A stretch of DNA of 19,966 nucleotides from Entophlyctis helioformis (Eukaryota; Chytridiomycota; Chytridiomycetes; Chytridiales; Chytriomycetaceae): positions 1-19,966 of the forward strand of contig JAHLKH010000327.1 in assembly GCA_025526915.1 (NCBI GenBank). Reading direction: 5' to 3'. The notes beneath the pieces were generated by a model. That model worked only from the letters and a program-made list of their open reading frames with translations, was not told where the DNA came from and did not search any database. A program made the translations under genes and the position numbers. Shown here piece by piece: positions 1-10,498 of this stretch (its first letter is position 1; every line of letters begins with the position of its first letter).

Positions 1-950
1 CCATCATCACAAGAAAGTGCGACACATTTGTGAGATCTGGGATGACTACTCGGTCAAAGATTGGAGGGTTGTCACAGCGCTGGTTGGCAACATCTGTTCC
101 AAGGAGCCAGATAGCGATATGGCACATCTCAGTACTGCTCAGAGCACAAAGGAGGGCTGGGCATCAGGCTGGAGGTATTCACACGGACGAGATCTAGCAA
201 TTCCATGCGCACTTGGTGATTCCAACTGCGGCATGGACCCTATGAACAAGGCTGGATGGGCAACCAGTGCTGTGGCTGCCATGCCAGCATCCAACCGCCG
301 TTGAGCATCAAGCAAGTCTTTGGTTGCCCATTCAACCAAGGCGTCCAGGTCTGCTGTGGCGCGGTTGTCTCTGCAGCATGCAAAAGAGTGCCAGCTGGAT
401 GCAAAGAGGCGCCAGTTGAGACTGCCACAGGCAGGAGTGCCCTTGGTGTGCCACCGAGTGGCCATCAAGCCGCCACCTCCAAGATGGGCTGCATCAACGC
501 CATCTGTTCACTGATCAGAGTGGACTGTGTATCCATGAATATTCAAGTTGAGTTTGGTGTCAAACTGATCAGATATCAAGGCGAGCCAGCTGCGCATGCT
601 TGTTGACAAGAGCACATGCCTCGTGCTAGACTCGCTGCTGAGGCCAGCTTGCCATCCACGACTGCGCTTTGGAGGATGAGGCATGGTGATCTTTTGCAAT
701 CAACACTCCAGATCAACGCGTTCATGTGCCTGGGGTCGCGTTTTGGTGACGCGCCACTGATCATGAATCAATCATTGCAAATCTCCGACACACAGATGTG
801 ATCATCTGTGGCAGTCGCAACAACACGGCCGCTGTGTTTGTCATAAAGAGAGCGGTTGGCCCGTCTGTGGTGCTCGACCATCCACATACACTGATACATT
901 TTTGACGAGACTCCCTGTCGCTCATTGCCCTCTTCAGCACACCCTTGCCT
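1..950. other. No defensible gene; weak minus-strand coding-like stretch
   Basis: I recognise no gene family here. The most protein-like reading is on the minus strand, in one frame from 699 down to 139, interrupted by a single stop at 508-510. Its lower part reads as an ordinary helical protein, for example DLDALVEWATKDLLDAQRR. It has no clear ATG and no recognisable motif. It could be an eroded gene fragment or chance. Confidence 0.2.
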
Positions 951-982
951 GTCCATAACGCAACCCCATACACGCACAACCA

Positions 983-1104
<122 letters not shown>

Positions 1105-1170
1105 GCACGCTCGCACAATCACGCACGCACAACCACGCACACGCACAAACCGCGCACACGCGAGCACGAC

Positions 1171-3593
1171 ATGGGGGTCCCTGCGGTTGTTTCGTGCGCG
1201 GTGGAGAATGGCGGCGGCAGCGTACACAAGGACGTGCGCTGGTCCTTGGTGTCGAAGCTTGTGCTTGGCAGTGCACGACTGTCACAAGATCCAAGCGACA
1301 CCAACACGGCCACACCCAGCAACCGCGGCGCCTTCCTTGTCGATGTGATGAGTGTGTGTTTTCCGCACTTCAGGAGAGGAGGGTCCGATCACCCGTTGTC
1401 AAAGGCTGAGTGGATACCGATCCTCAAGCCGGTACTCAGCTCGTTCACGGACAAGTTTGGCCCCGAGTACGCCTACATGTTCCACGTTGACGGCAGGCTC
1501 GGCGATTCTGGGATTAAGATTGTCCACAAAGGGCCGTGCGATCAAGGTCCTGAATGCGGTGGGCACAGTTCTATGGTGTATTCGCAGACGCCGCAAACGC
1601 AAGAGATACAAGCGCTTATCCAAGTATGTCCACTTTGTCCTGCCGCATCGAGGCGATTCTAACTCTCAGTCAATGATCCAGGAAAGAGAAGCGTGCGCTG
1701 CTGCTCTCGTTCACGCTCACGCACAATGACAAGAAGCTGATTTACGAGGCGATCGCGGAGATCTACAGGTCTGAGCCGCGGCGTGCTGTATGCTGGTGCA
1801 AGCACGAAGCGGACGTTTGCATTGCCCGCCATGTAGCCTACCATGCAAGCAAGCCAAGGTATAGATCGCCATGGCAACTGTCTGTTTTGATCGACGGCTA
1901 ACAGTCTTTGTCTCGCATCAGCGACATTCCCATGGCCATCATTTGTAACGACTCTGATCTCGTGGCGCACTGTGCTGGACGTTGTCCCGTCATCATGATG
2001 TCCACGCGGAACGCGGAGGCCAACAACCTGCGGTCTTTCAACCATTCAGGCATCGTATCTCTTGCGTCGGCCCTCGGAGTATACGAATTCCCTGGCGCTT
2101 GCCAACTTGTGGTTGCGTTGAGCAAGAGTGACTATTTCGATTGCTACGGGCGTGGTGCGTGCAATGCCTGTCTTGATGCTCTGTATTGTCATCCAAGATG
2201 TGGTGTTGACTAACACGCATTTGCTACTCACATTGTCTTGCAGGTCTGCGCACTGCCGTCAACACCGTCAACAGGTATGTCGAGGAGGCAGCGCGCAAGA
2301 GGAATATCACGCCGGAGGAGTTCTGTGCCCTGCTCCACACCCCCAAGATTGCCAGCGACTTCAAGAAGGACGTCAGGGCGCCTACTCTGACGAGTTGTTG
2401 GCGATCGGAGGCGAGGACCTTGTCAAGTCGTTCCTCAACGCCTTCTCCGTTTTCGTGTACCACGACGAGTCGGGAAACATTGCCAGCCAGTTCAAAGCCC
2501 CAAGCAGCAACAACGGTCAATCTGGCGATGTGCAAGGGCAGAGGCAAGTCATTGCATGACTGGCCAAGCACGTGGCACTGTAGATGCATTTGCAAGCATA
2601 GCACCATACTGACCATCCATTGCTACGTGGCAATGACAGCAGCCAGGCTGCCAACACGACCGCCGCGGCTCAACCAAGGTACACATGCATGCGATCTCTT
2701 GAAGTCTCTCGCATTGCTGACTCTGCGTTCCTGTCTTTGATGTCATTGATGCATCATGGTGCAGATGCTCATCTGCTGGCTGCCTCCTTGTACACTCCAA
2801 GTGGCAAGAACGCAATCCTGATTCCGACATTGTGCACCTGACGCAGAAGGATATCGACGGGCACCTCGACAAGATTGTCAACAACGGCGAAATGGCCACA
2901 ACTTTTTACGAGGTCAAGCGATGTCCGATTGCATTCGACTGCATTGTCAAGCACGTGCCAGGTTACCTCGCTCGCAACCCCGATGGAGTCGCGGGCCGAG
3001 ATATTCTAGCCAAGATCAGCAGGACAGCAAGTGCGCAGCTGTTGGAGCTTGTCTGTGAGCAATCCCTTTTACCGACAGTACACGCAGAGCTTGGTCGACT
3101 TGATCGGCTTGTTTGGGACACACATGTACGTTATGGCATGACTTGGATGCATGTGTATATCTCGCCTTGAACTGTCTAACTCAATCCACTGCATTGGACA
3201 GGGCGCAGCTCGGAGGATGAAGGTGCAGCTGGGCAAAATTGTGAATCCTTGCTGCGTATCCTTTCAGGATATTTCAACTCCACGTACGTTTGGCTTGCAT
3301 TGGAATGACTCGACGCCATGTACTGACAACACCCTCTTCTCTGAATGTGATACTCAAGAACCAAAAACGCAGCCAGGCAAGCAGAAAGGCAAGCAGAAAG
3401 GCACGCAGAAAGGCAAGCAGAAAGGCAAGGTCATCAAGCAGGACGATCCCCAGAAATCCTTGGCCGAGATCCACAGAAAGGCCACCGAACGGCTGAACGA
3501 CCTGAAATCTCGCACGGATGGCGAATCAGTGACACTTGTCGAGCAGCTGAACGAGGCCATCAAACTGCTAGAGTCGATCATCAAGGAAGCCTC
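1171..3593 (+). CDS. XPG/FEN1-like structure-specific nuclease module
   Basis: This is a 5'-nuclease of the XPG/FEN1 (PIN-like) family; such enzymes cut flap or bubble DNA with two metal ions. The ATG at 1171 gives the MGV start typical of the family. Proposed exons are 1171-1535, 1588-1623, 1682-1858, 1922-2154, 2244-2543, 2640-2678, 2765-3125, 3202-3283 and 3359-3593, with consistent phases. Acidic residues stand at all seven FEN1 ligand positions: D58 (FLVDVMSV), D107 (FHVDGR), E176 and D178 (KHEADVCIA), D203 and D205 (CNDSDLVAH), and D263 (SKSDYFDCYGRG, the helix-two-turn-helix region). Spacings are close to those of FEN1 (34/86/158/160/179/181/233). A basic stretch RRKRKRYKR follows D107. 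A one-base frameshift lies near 2378-2383. The intron before 2640 is GC-AG. The end of the last exon is uncertain, because splicing to 3667 does not keep phase with the best donor. The alignment to FEN1 is by eye. Substrate is unknown. Confidence 0.78.
2544..2639 (+). other. GC-AG intron
   Basis: The donor reads AG|GCAAGT, the strong consensus of GC-AG introns, and the acceptor is ACAG. Removing 96 nt joins a codon split 2+1 and restores the frame into the short exon 2640-2678. The nearby GT at 2530 does not keep phase. Confidence 0.6.
3371..3430 (+). repeat. 12-nt coding tandem repeat (Lys-Gln-Lys-Gly)
   Basis: About five imperfect copies of a 12-base unit, GGCAAGCAGAAA, encode repeated GKQK units. 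They form a very basic linker directly after the nuclease module. The length is a multiple of three, so copy-number change would not break the frame. Confidence 0.85.
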
Positions 3594-3666
3594 GTGCATC
3601 TTCATCTTGACTGTCTGTGTGTGCATGTACTGACTTGTCGCGATCACTCATTTCTCCAATTGGCAG

Positions 3667-5690
3667 GAGGCTCGGCCTCCAAAGCGGCGCAAGCGGCGTA
3701 AGCGACCACAGCCATCTGTTGACGCTCAGGTGGAAGAAGCACAGCCCGTGGTCTTTTCTCTCAATCGACATTTAGACACCAAGACAACGGTTAGTTCTGA
3801 TGTACCATTGGCGCTTGCGTATGCATTGTGTGCACTCGGAATGCATTGCTCATGCTGCATCAAACCTCCACAGCCACGACTTCAATTCACAAAGAAGCAG
3901 GAGGCTGCGTTCATGAAGAGTAGCACATTGCAAGCTGCAAAGGCCGCGACACTGAAGGCCATCAAGGCCAACAAGGGAAAGTCGAGCCGGTTTGCCCGCA
4001 GTAGTTTGCCTGGTGGCTCGAGACGGGGGTAAGTGATGTATGCTGTGCCATTTGCCTTGAGTGCTCTTGCTGACATGCGTGTTTTGGCAGAATCGTGCTT
4101 TGCTCAAGATGGGCACTACATCTGCTGATTCGAAAGCTGGGTCGCACTGTTACAGGGCCACTCATGTCGCTCTCTGCGGCAATCGGCAGCGATGATCAAC
4201 AAACGGCAGAGCAGGCAACCAATCAACCTGCTGTGGATGCGCCAGATCAGCCTGCCGTGGACGAGCCTGATCATCGTGGCGCGAGAGTGCTGCTTGAGGT
4301 ATGGTTCAGGATCGCCATTCTGCCTGCATGCATGGCTTTGCATGCACTGACTCAGAGGTTGGCGTGGTGTGCAGAAAATGTTGTCGGGCAATCCAGGAAG
4401 CGCCAAGGTCTATGGCATTGAAGCCAGGAAGACACCAAAGAAATGGACGCGGCGTCTGATCATTGAGGACACATTCGCAAAGGTGTACTCGTTCATCGTC
4501 GGTGTTCGGCATGCTGGGTTCGTCGTGATTGGCGCCATCGTCGAAGAGCTACTCGATCTTGTCCCGGATGCGCCACTCCCGCCCAAGTACCACGTCTACA
4601 AGTGGATCGATGGAAGACGACGAGGTATTGTTTCTTGGACCTGGATTTCAATGGCATCGACGACCTCGGCGACCATGCCAGCATCGACGGCCTCGGCGGC
4701 GTGACCAAGGCGGAGCTCTTGTCAGGACGATTCACCCTCGGAAAGGACATCACTGCCCGCCTCATGTACGGCTCGAGTTTGTACAATCACAAGAGCGAGG
4801 AGCCTCGGTATGGCCATCCGGTGCAACTGGCGACGGGTACAAGACTCGAGATCTGTCTGCACAAGCAGCCCAATCAGCCTGATCAGCCTGCAGCAGCAGC
4901 ACCAGCAGTGCCGACATCCAACCAGCTGTTCACGGCACTCATCAACAGCACCTCGGGTGGCGAGACAACTGTGGCCTGCATCTTTCGCCACCTGTCGTTC
5001 ATTTTCACCGGCAAGGAGATGGCCAAGCCGCAGCATACATGGACACGATCAATGCGTGGGTCGTCACTGTCATGCAGTTGATGATCCACCGCGCATGGAC
5101 GCGCGGGATGGTGCAGGCCAGTGCGGACAAGGTGTACGCAGACAAGAATGGCGCGCAGCAGGCCGACACAATCCAGACGGACATGCAGGAGGACGTCACG
5201 TATCAGGCAGCTCTACCATACCGCCTGGACGACACTCTCTGCGGGAGCGCGACGAATGACATCTTCAACAACCTCGCCAGAGAGGTGAGCACCATACTCG
5301 CGCGGCACTACATTGGAAGTCAATTCGACCTGGCGGTTGGTGCAGCCATCAAGCTTGCTCCCGGAATGTCTCGCGAGCAGGCGAAAGAGTTGGTCCAATC
5401 CCTGTTCGATGAAGCCGATGCCGCCAAGGCTGCTGCTGCCAAAGCCACCAAGGCTCCTGCTGCCAAACCAAGGGCCCACCCGCGCCAAGACCATCGGCTG
5501 CCAAGAGAGGTGTTGAGAGGACTGCGGCGAGCGGACAGTGAAGGCCGACGAGTGCTGCAGGATCTGTGGATTAGACGTAGTTCATTCCAATATCAGACAC
5601 ATAGTGGGCAGCATCTGTGCACCTGCAGGATCTGTGGATTAGACGAGAACCGTAAGGGCAAGTGCAAGGAATTGGGATTTGGCAAATGCA
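3667..5690 (+). CDS. Unrecognised central region with basic cluster and zinc knuckle
   Basis: I do not recognise this region. Proposed exons are 3667-3789, 3874-4028, 4091-4298 and 4375-5690, and their phases agree. The first exon carries PPKRRKRRKRP, a likely nuclear localisation signal. The second is Lys/Ala-rich. The fourth encodes a longer helical, globular-looking stretch (for example FAKVYSFIVGVRHAGFVV and DLDFNGIDDLGDHASIDGL) that ends in an Ala/Lys linker. At the end a C-x2-C-x9-C-x7-C pattern (CRICGL...KC...KC) suggests a zinc knuckle. One-base frame changes are needed near 4605-4645 and 5030-5040, with no room for an intron. A 68-bp insertion breaks the knuckle at 5555-5645. It may link the XPG and Fanzor modules, or be the C-terminus of a separate XPG gene. 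Confidence 0.5.
5555..5645 (+). repeat. 23-bp direct repeat flanking a 45-bp insert
   Basis: A 23-base sequence starting CTGCAGGATCTGTGG occurs at 5555-5577 and again at 5623-5645, a period of 68. The sequence after each copy differs, so this is an insertion between direct repeats rather than a simple tandem array. Neither boundary offers AG|GT, so it is not an obvious intron. Sixty-eight bases shift the frame; removing one unit joins the ECCRICGL reading to the downstream Cys residues. Confidence 0.85.
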
Positions 5691-5759
5691 GTGTGCAATC
5701 ACGTGGACAGGGATCTGCCATGTTGGACACATAGACAAGAGCAGGAAGTCTAACAAGAG

Positions 5760-8462
5760 GGAGACAAACGAGTGTGGCGTCAAGCACTGAGGACGCCGCG
5801 TCAAGCCCGACGCAACCCAAGAGAGCAAGGCGCAAGAGTGCAGCGCCAAACCCATCGTCGGCCAGTCTTGACACCACCCCTCCCGCAACAAGCCACGAGT
5901 ACACCGCGTCAAGCTCATCGTCGGCCACTGACAAGAGCGGCGCGACCAAGAAGGCACGCGGCAAGAAGCCGGCTGCCAAGGACGCCGCAGGGAACAAGAG
6001 TGCTGTCGTGACCCCGCCAGCATTGCACAAGCTCGTGGCCATCATACGCAATGTGTCGCTGTCGACTGTTGGACGCTTCAAGCAGCTGCGCGATCTCGCT
6101 GGAAGAGAGAGCATCAAGCTTTGTCCTCAAGCGGCAAGTCGCGATCCCTTTGTTCTTATCACCGAGACCATCCTCTTCTGGGCGGTTATGGGGCTGCAAA
6201 AGGATCGCATCAGCAAGTCACAAGATCCTGTCTTGCGAGCATTGAGATCGGAGCTTCTTGCTGCCATAAGTAAGTCACACTGCCTGTCTATGCCATCTTT
6301 TTATGATTTGATGCTAACAATCCACTCTTCTCAAAGAGCCTGGCTGGCTTCTCAAAAAGCTTAACTGGAAAGACTCGGAGCTTGCGTTGCCCAACAAAGC
6401 CATCGACAAGGCGTTCAGTTCAAGTGACGAGCTGTGCGTCATGGATCTCCTCCTCCCTGGACTCGCCTCCGATACACGACGCTATCAAACGCCAGCGCAG
6501 GCCAAGTTGCAGATTGACCCAGCCGACACCGTGGAAGAGGCCAGAGCAACTCCTGACGTGACACAAGAAGCCAAGGCTGACGATCTTCAACTGGACGACA
6601 AGCAGTCGGCGGACTTGATCAAGGCCAAGGTTGATGCTCTTCCTCAAGTGCTACCAACCAAGTCGGTCAGATTTGGCAGCATCAAGACCGACGGGAAGAG
6701 TGTCTTTCAAACTGTTCTGGAGTTTCGCACAAACCGTCCAAAGTCACCTCGCAGTATGTGGCGTGCTTGGATGCTGTGGTGCACGCATTGGTTCTGACCA
6801 CTGCCTTGCTCTGCAGGTCCCAACGCGGCGACTTCAGACGAGCAGTTCAGTCACATTGAGGATGCTGATGACTCTGATTCTGACGATGACTTGGATGATG
6901 ACTTGGATGACGATTACTTGGACGATGGCTTGGATGATGGCTTGGATGGCGAATGTGAGTTGCTGTGCCAATCCAGACGCGTTCTTGTTGTCCACACCGA
7001 CTGACATGCCATCCACAGCCGCCAATCCAGCCGACCCATCAGCCACCAAGCCATACACGCCCAATCCTGTAAGCCACTTGCATGCCAACCTCGCGCATTG
7101 GTGCACATGCATTGCACATTCCTCACTCATGCCATGGCATGACAGGCCAAGCGCAACTTTTACGCCTCGCAGCGACTGCCCAATGTTGCTGATGCCAACA
7201 AGCTGCTCGCCGACAAGGACTTTGTTCGCGTTGTCAGCTTTGATTGGGGCCAGCGGTACCTGTATGGCGCGTCCAGCATGCTAGTCAATGTCAAGGAGGA
7301 GACATACACGCTCGAGGCCAACTACGTGCTCTCCTCTGGCGTATTTCATGCTGAGCGTGACCTTCAGCGGTGGTATGCATGCAATGACTCTGCCACGCGC
7401 ACTCTTGACCAGATCAACTCACAGTGCCTGCCTCTTGTGCCAGGCTCAACAATCGATATGCCAAGGCAGCTGACGTCCACGAGGCCATTGCATTCAAGAC
7501 AGCAAAGCATGCTGATCCAGGCGTCTCAGCAGGCGAGAGAGCCTTTTGGGATCTGCGCTGCCATGCGTACTGCACGCCATTCCTGAATGCACGGGTACGG
7601 TTTCTCTGATTCTGGATGCCCATTGCCATGGCCGCCAAGCTGCTTGATTGCCTGCTGATTGCACTGCACTGCATGGCATGGCATGGCATGGCATTCCACA
7701 GAAGGTCAAGGACAAGCGGTTTGCCATGCGCTGCAAGCGCATGTCTGATCGCGGACAGGCTCTTGAGGGCATCATGAATCTGGCAGGATCGAAGACTGGA
7801 GAGCGCGCATCAGCTGCATCTCAGGGCCTCCTGTCAGCAACCCAGAGAAGGACATTCCCGTTGTGTGGGCATTTGGCATCGACTTTTCAGGCCAAGGTGG
7901 CCGGCACGCTGTGTTTGAGAAGTTTCTCATCAGGCATCTGCGGTCGTCTGGATATGCCTATGTGCGTCTGATGCCACTGTCCATCCATCCATCCATCCAT
8001 CCATCTGTGCACCAACTGACCACACGATCATGAACACACACACACAGATCTACCGCTGCAACGAGAATCTGACCAGCCAGATGTGCCCGCAGTGCAAGCA
8101 GCGGATCCCATACGAGAACCGCACCCCTGCGACGCTACGAGTGCACAGACTGCGAGACTGTCTACCACCGCGATGTGCTTGGAGCCACTAACATCGGGAT
8201 GGTTGCACTGTGGCATCTGCTCTTTGGACACCGGCCGCTCTACTTGACGCACACCAAACCCGACAGCAATCCAGCTGCCTCCAGCACCGGATCCGCCTGT
8301 CGTCCAGCAGCCTCCAACACGCAGACAGCGTGCCAGCAAGTCAAGTGCCACTCCACGTGCTCTGACTTCCAGCACAACCACCAACACTTTGAATCGGGGC
8401 ACCTCCCGATCGACCTAACGGGTCACTTCTCACATCATTGTTCAAACAATGGTGCAAGGTGA
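5760..8462 (+). CDS. Fanzor: eukaryotic TnpB-like RNA-guided nuclease
   Basis: Fanzors are eukaryotic homologues of TnpB; characterised members cut DNA guided by an RNA from the same locus. Proposed exons are 5760-6269, 6337-6753, 6817-6954, 7019-7068, 7146-7372, 7444-7594, 7702-7961 and 8048-8462. The N-terminal part is Ser/Ala/Lys-rich, then helical, with a very acidic Asp-Leu linker at about 6860-6950. RuvC-I is VVSFDWGQRYLYG (Asp codon 7242-7244). A conserved-looking VVWAFGIDFSGQGGRH follows. NENLTSQMCPQC (Glu codon 8063-8065) matches the relocated catalytic Glu of the Fanzor DE-x-R-TS-x-C-x-x-C motif. The zinc ribbon is CPQC (8084-8095) with CTDC (8142-8153). RuvC-III is HRDVLGATNI (Asp codon 8172-8174). 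One-base frameshifts lie at about 7785-7795 and 8123-8133, so the copy may be inactive. No ATG opens the first exon, so it needs upstream exons. The C-terminal tail is ambiguous, with another frame stopping at 8416-8418. Confidence 0.82.
7661..7693. repeat. (GCATG) short tandem repeat in Fanzor intron
   Basis: Repeated GGCAT/GCATG units sit just before the splice acceptor at 7701, inside the intron 7595-7701. No coding role. Confidence 0.7.
7980..8005. repeat. (ATCC)n microsatellite in Fanzor intron
   Basis: About six CCAT/ATCC units lie in the intron 7962-8047, which also ends in a short CA run just before its acceptor. Confidence 0.9.
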
Positions 8463-8771
8463 GCATCTCGTGGATGTGCCTCGCCCGCCTGTCGTCGCAT
8501 GCTCGTTGCTGACTCGAACCTTCCATCGTGTGATGTGCTCGCTTGCATCCGTCGCTCTCGGGTCGAATCCAATTCCAAAACGCTTGGCAATTGTTTGAAT
8601 GTCGGGCCATTTGCCGGCGGTTTGCCGGCATTCCCTCGCCTATTGCCACCCCTCGCAGCTTGCAGGCTTCGGACAACGCGCCGATCTTGGCTGATCCTCT
8701 CCGACAGACAGGGGCACGACAACGCACCACCAACGACACACCACACACCACACACTTGCACGGCAGCCAGC
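8463..8771 (+). other. Intergenic: Fanzor 3' flank with a GC hairpin
   Basis: No gene is seen. GCCGGC at 8613-8618 and again at 8624-8629, separated by five bases, can pair as a small stem-loop (one further T-A pair outside). The 3' flank of Fanzor/TnpB genes is where guide RNA usually lies, but nothing else here supports an RNA gene. The stretch also holds the 5' leader of the next gene, with CACCACAC repeats near 8726-8755. Confidence 0.35.
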
Positions 8772-10461
8772 ATGGACGACGAGACCTCGCAGACGTCGCA
8801 GACGTCGCAGCAAGACGCCGCCGACGTGGCGCTGTCGGCCGCAGCCTGTGCAGCGGTGCTGGCCCCTGCCGACTGGGACGCGGTGACCAGGCACGAGGCC
8901 GCCGGCCTGCTCAAGCAGCTGGGCATCAAGGGCATGGGCAACAAGAAGGTGCGTGCGTCTGTGTGTGCCTAGCTGTGTGTGCCTAGCTGCGTGTGCCTGG
9001 CTATGTGTCTGTCTATGTGTGTCTGTCTGCCCGCCTGCCCGCCTGCCCGTGGGACTCTGACTCGCTGGCTGACCCTCGCCCATCCCGCCCTCGCCCACTC
9101 TGTCCGCTCCGCCCGTCCAACAACAGAGAGACCAGATGATTGACGCTCTCAAGGCCTACTTTGCCTCGGCTGCCCACGGCTCCCTCCAGCAGCAGCAGCA
9201 GCAGCAGCCGCTCTCCCACCCCCTTGACGACTCGCCCGACGGCATGTCCGTGTCTGCCGCGGCAGAGGCCGACTCACGTCCTGCAACCACAAGCAGCTCC
9301 GTCAGCACCAGCGCTGCTCGCAGGAGCGCCAGGAAGAGCAAGGCGCCAAGCACACACGCTCTCGCAGACACGGACGTGTCGAGCCCTTCCCTTGTCTCTG
9401 CAGCCATCGACGACGTGCCTGCACCTCCCTCGGCCGAGCCGACTGCCGACTCCGGCACTCTGCCTGATGTTGCTGCGGTCGGCCAGGCTGATAAGCCCCG
9501 TGTCGAGAGCGACGGCGGCGACGGCGACGGCGACGGCGACGACGATCTGCCCGCCGCAGGCAGTCGAGACTCGCTCGTGTCCGACATCTTAGACGAGCCC
9601 ATCCCTGCGTCGGTCGCCAATGCCGCCGACGCCGACTTGTCGTCGCTGGAGCAAGACGACGTCGACTACGAGGACGACCACGAGGATGTCGACTCGCAAG
9701 AGTTTGAGGCGCATGCCCATGCCCATGCCCATGCAGCCAATGGCGTCGTCCCAGATCCATCGGCGGCAGCTGCCATTGCCGCTGATCGCGGCCATGCACG
9801 CGACCATGCTCACCTGGCCACTTCGGACTGGACAACTCCCGTTGCTACGCCGCCTGCCGAACCTAGAGCCGATTGTCTTGGCGACAGCAACGGCTCATCA
9901 CACGAAAACATCCAGACTTGTGTTGGCAATGATGCAGATGGCGGCGCGCCAACTTCGGCTCCGTCTTCCAATGCACTCATCGCCATTGCACCGCTGGACA
10001 CAAGCGAGCCTCCTGCTGGTGAGCGCGAACTTGTCTGCGGCTGTCTCCAGTGCAGTTGCTTACTCTCTGTTCCACTTGTTATGGCACGTTGCGCCACTGG
10101 CTCATGGCTGCGACAGACTCGCCGCCTGCACCAAGCTCGCTCATGCGCGTCACATCGGCCATCACAAATGGGGCGTCCCGCTCGGCACCGGCAGACGAGA
10201 CAGTAGTCGAGTGGCTCAAGAGAATGGACCTCTCTGCGCTCATTCCTGTCTTTGAACGCGAAGAGCTTTGCGATTGGGACATTGTTAAGGAGATCACGCC
10301 TTCGTCCCTGCAGACTCTCAACTTGCCTCTGGGTGCTCGCCTCAAGTTCATGCGTCATCTCAGAGGTAGAGTCTGCTTTCTCACAAAGGCATCTTGCAAA
10401 CAAGCAAGCATCTTAACCCATGCATCCAACCTCGTTTCCAACCGCATGGCACGGCGGCTTG

Positions 10462-10498
<37 letters not shown>

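Noticed and set aside
3079..3141. Alternative frame reading TQSLVDLIGLFGTHMYVMA, suggesting a frameshift in the XPG module
   Set aside because: The frame-0 reading keeps phase with the donor at 3126 and the next exon at 3202; the other frame then meets a stop.
4091..4200. Alternative reading NRALLKMGTTSADSKAG after the intron at 4029
   Set aside because: The G-run before the donor gives phase 2, which leads into the other frame and stays open to the next donor at 4299.
8560..8585. tRNA T-arm-like GGTCGAATCC
   Set aside because: No matching acceptor, D or anticodon arms around it; chance similarity.
9302..9835. Minus-strand Arg-rich ORF over the SAP/SAM gene
   Set aside because: Shadow of the Asp/Ala/Ser-rich exon 2, which has a spliced full-length frame.
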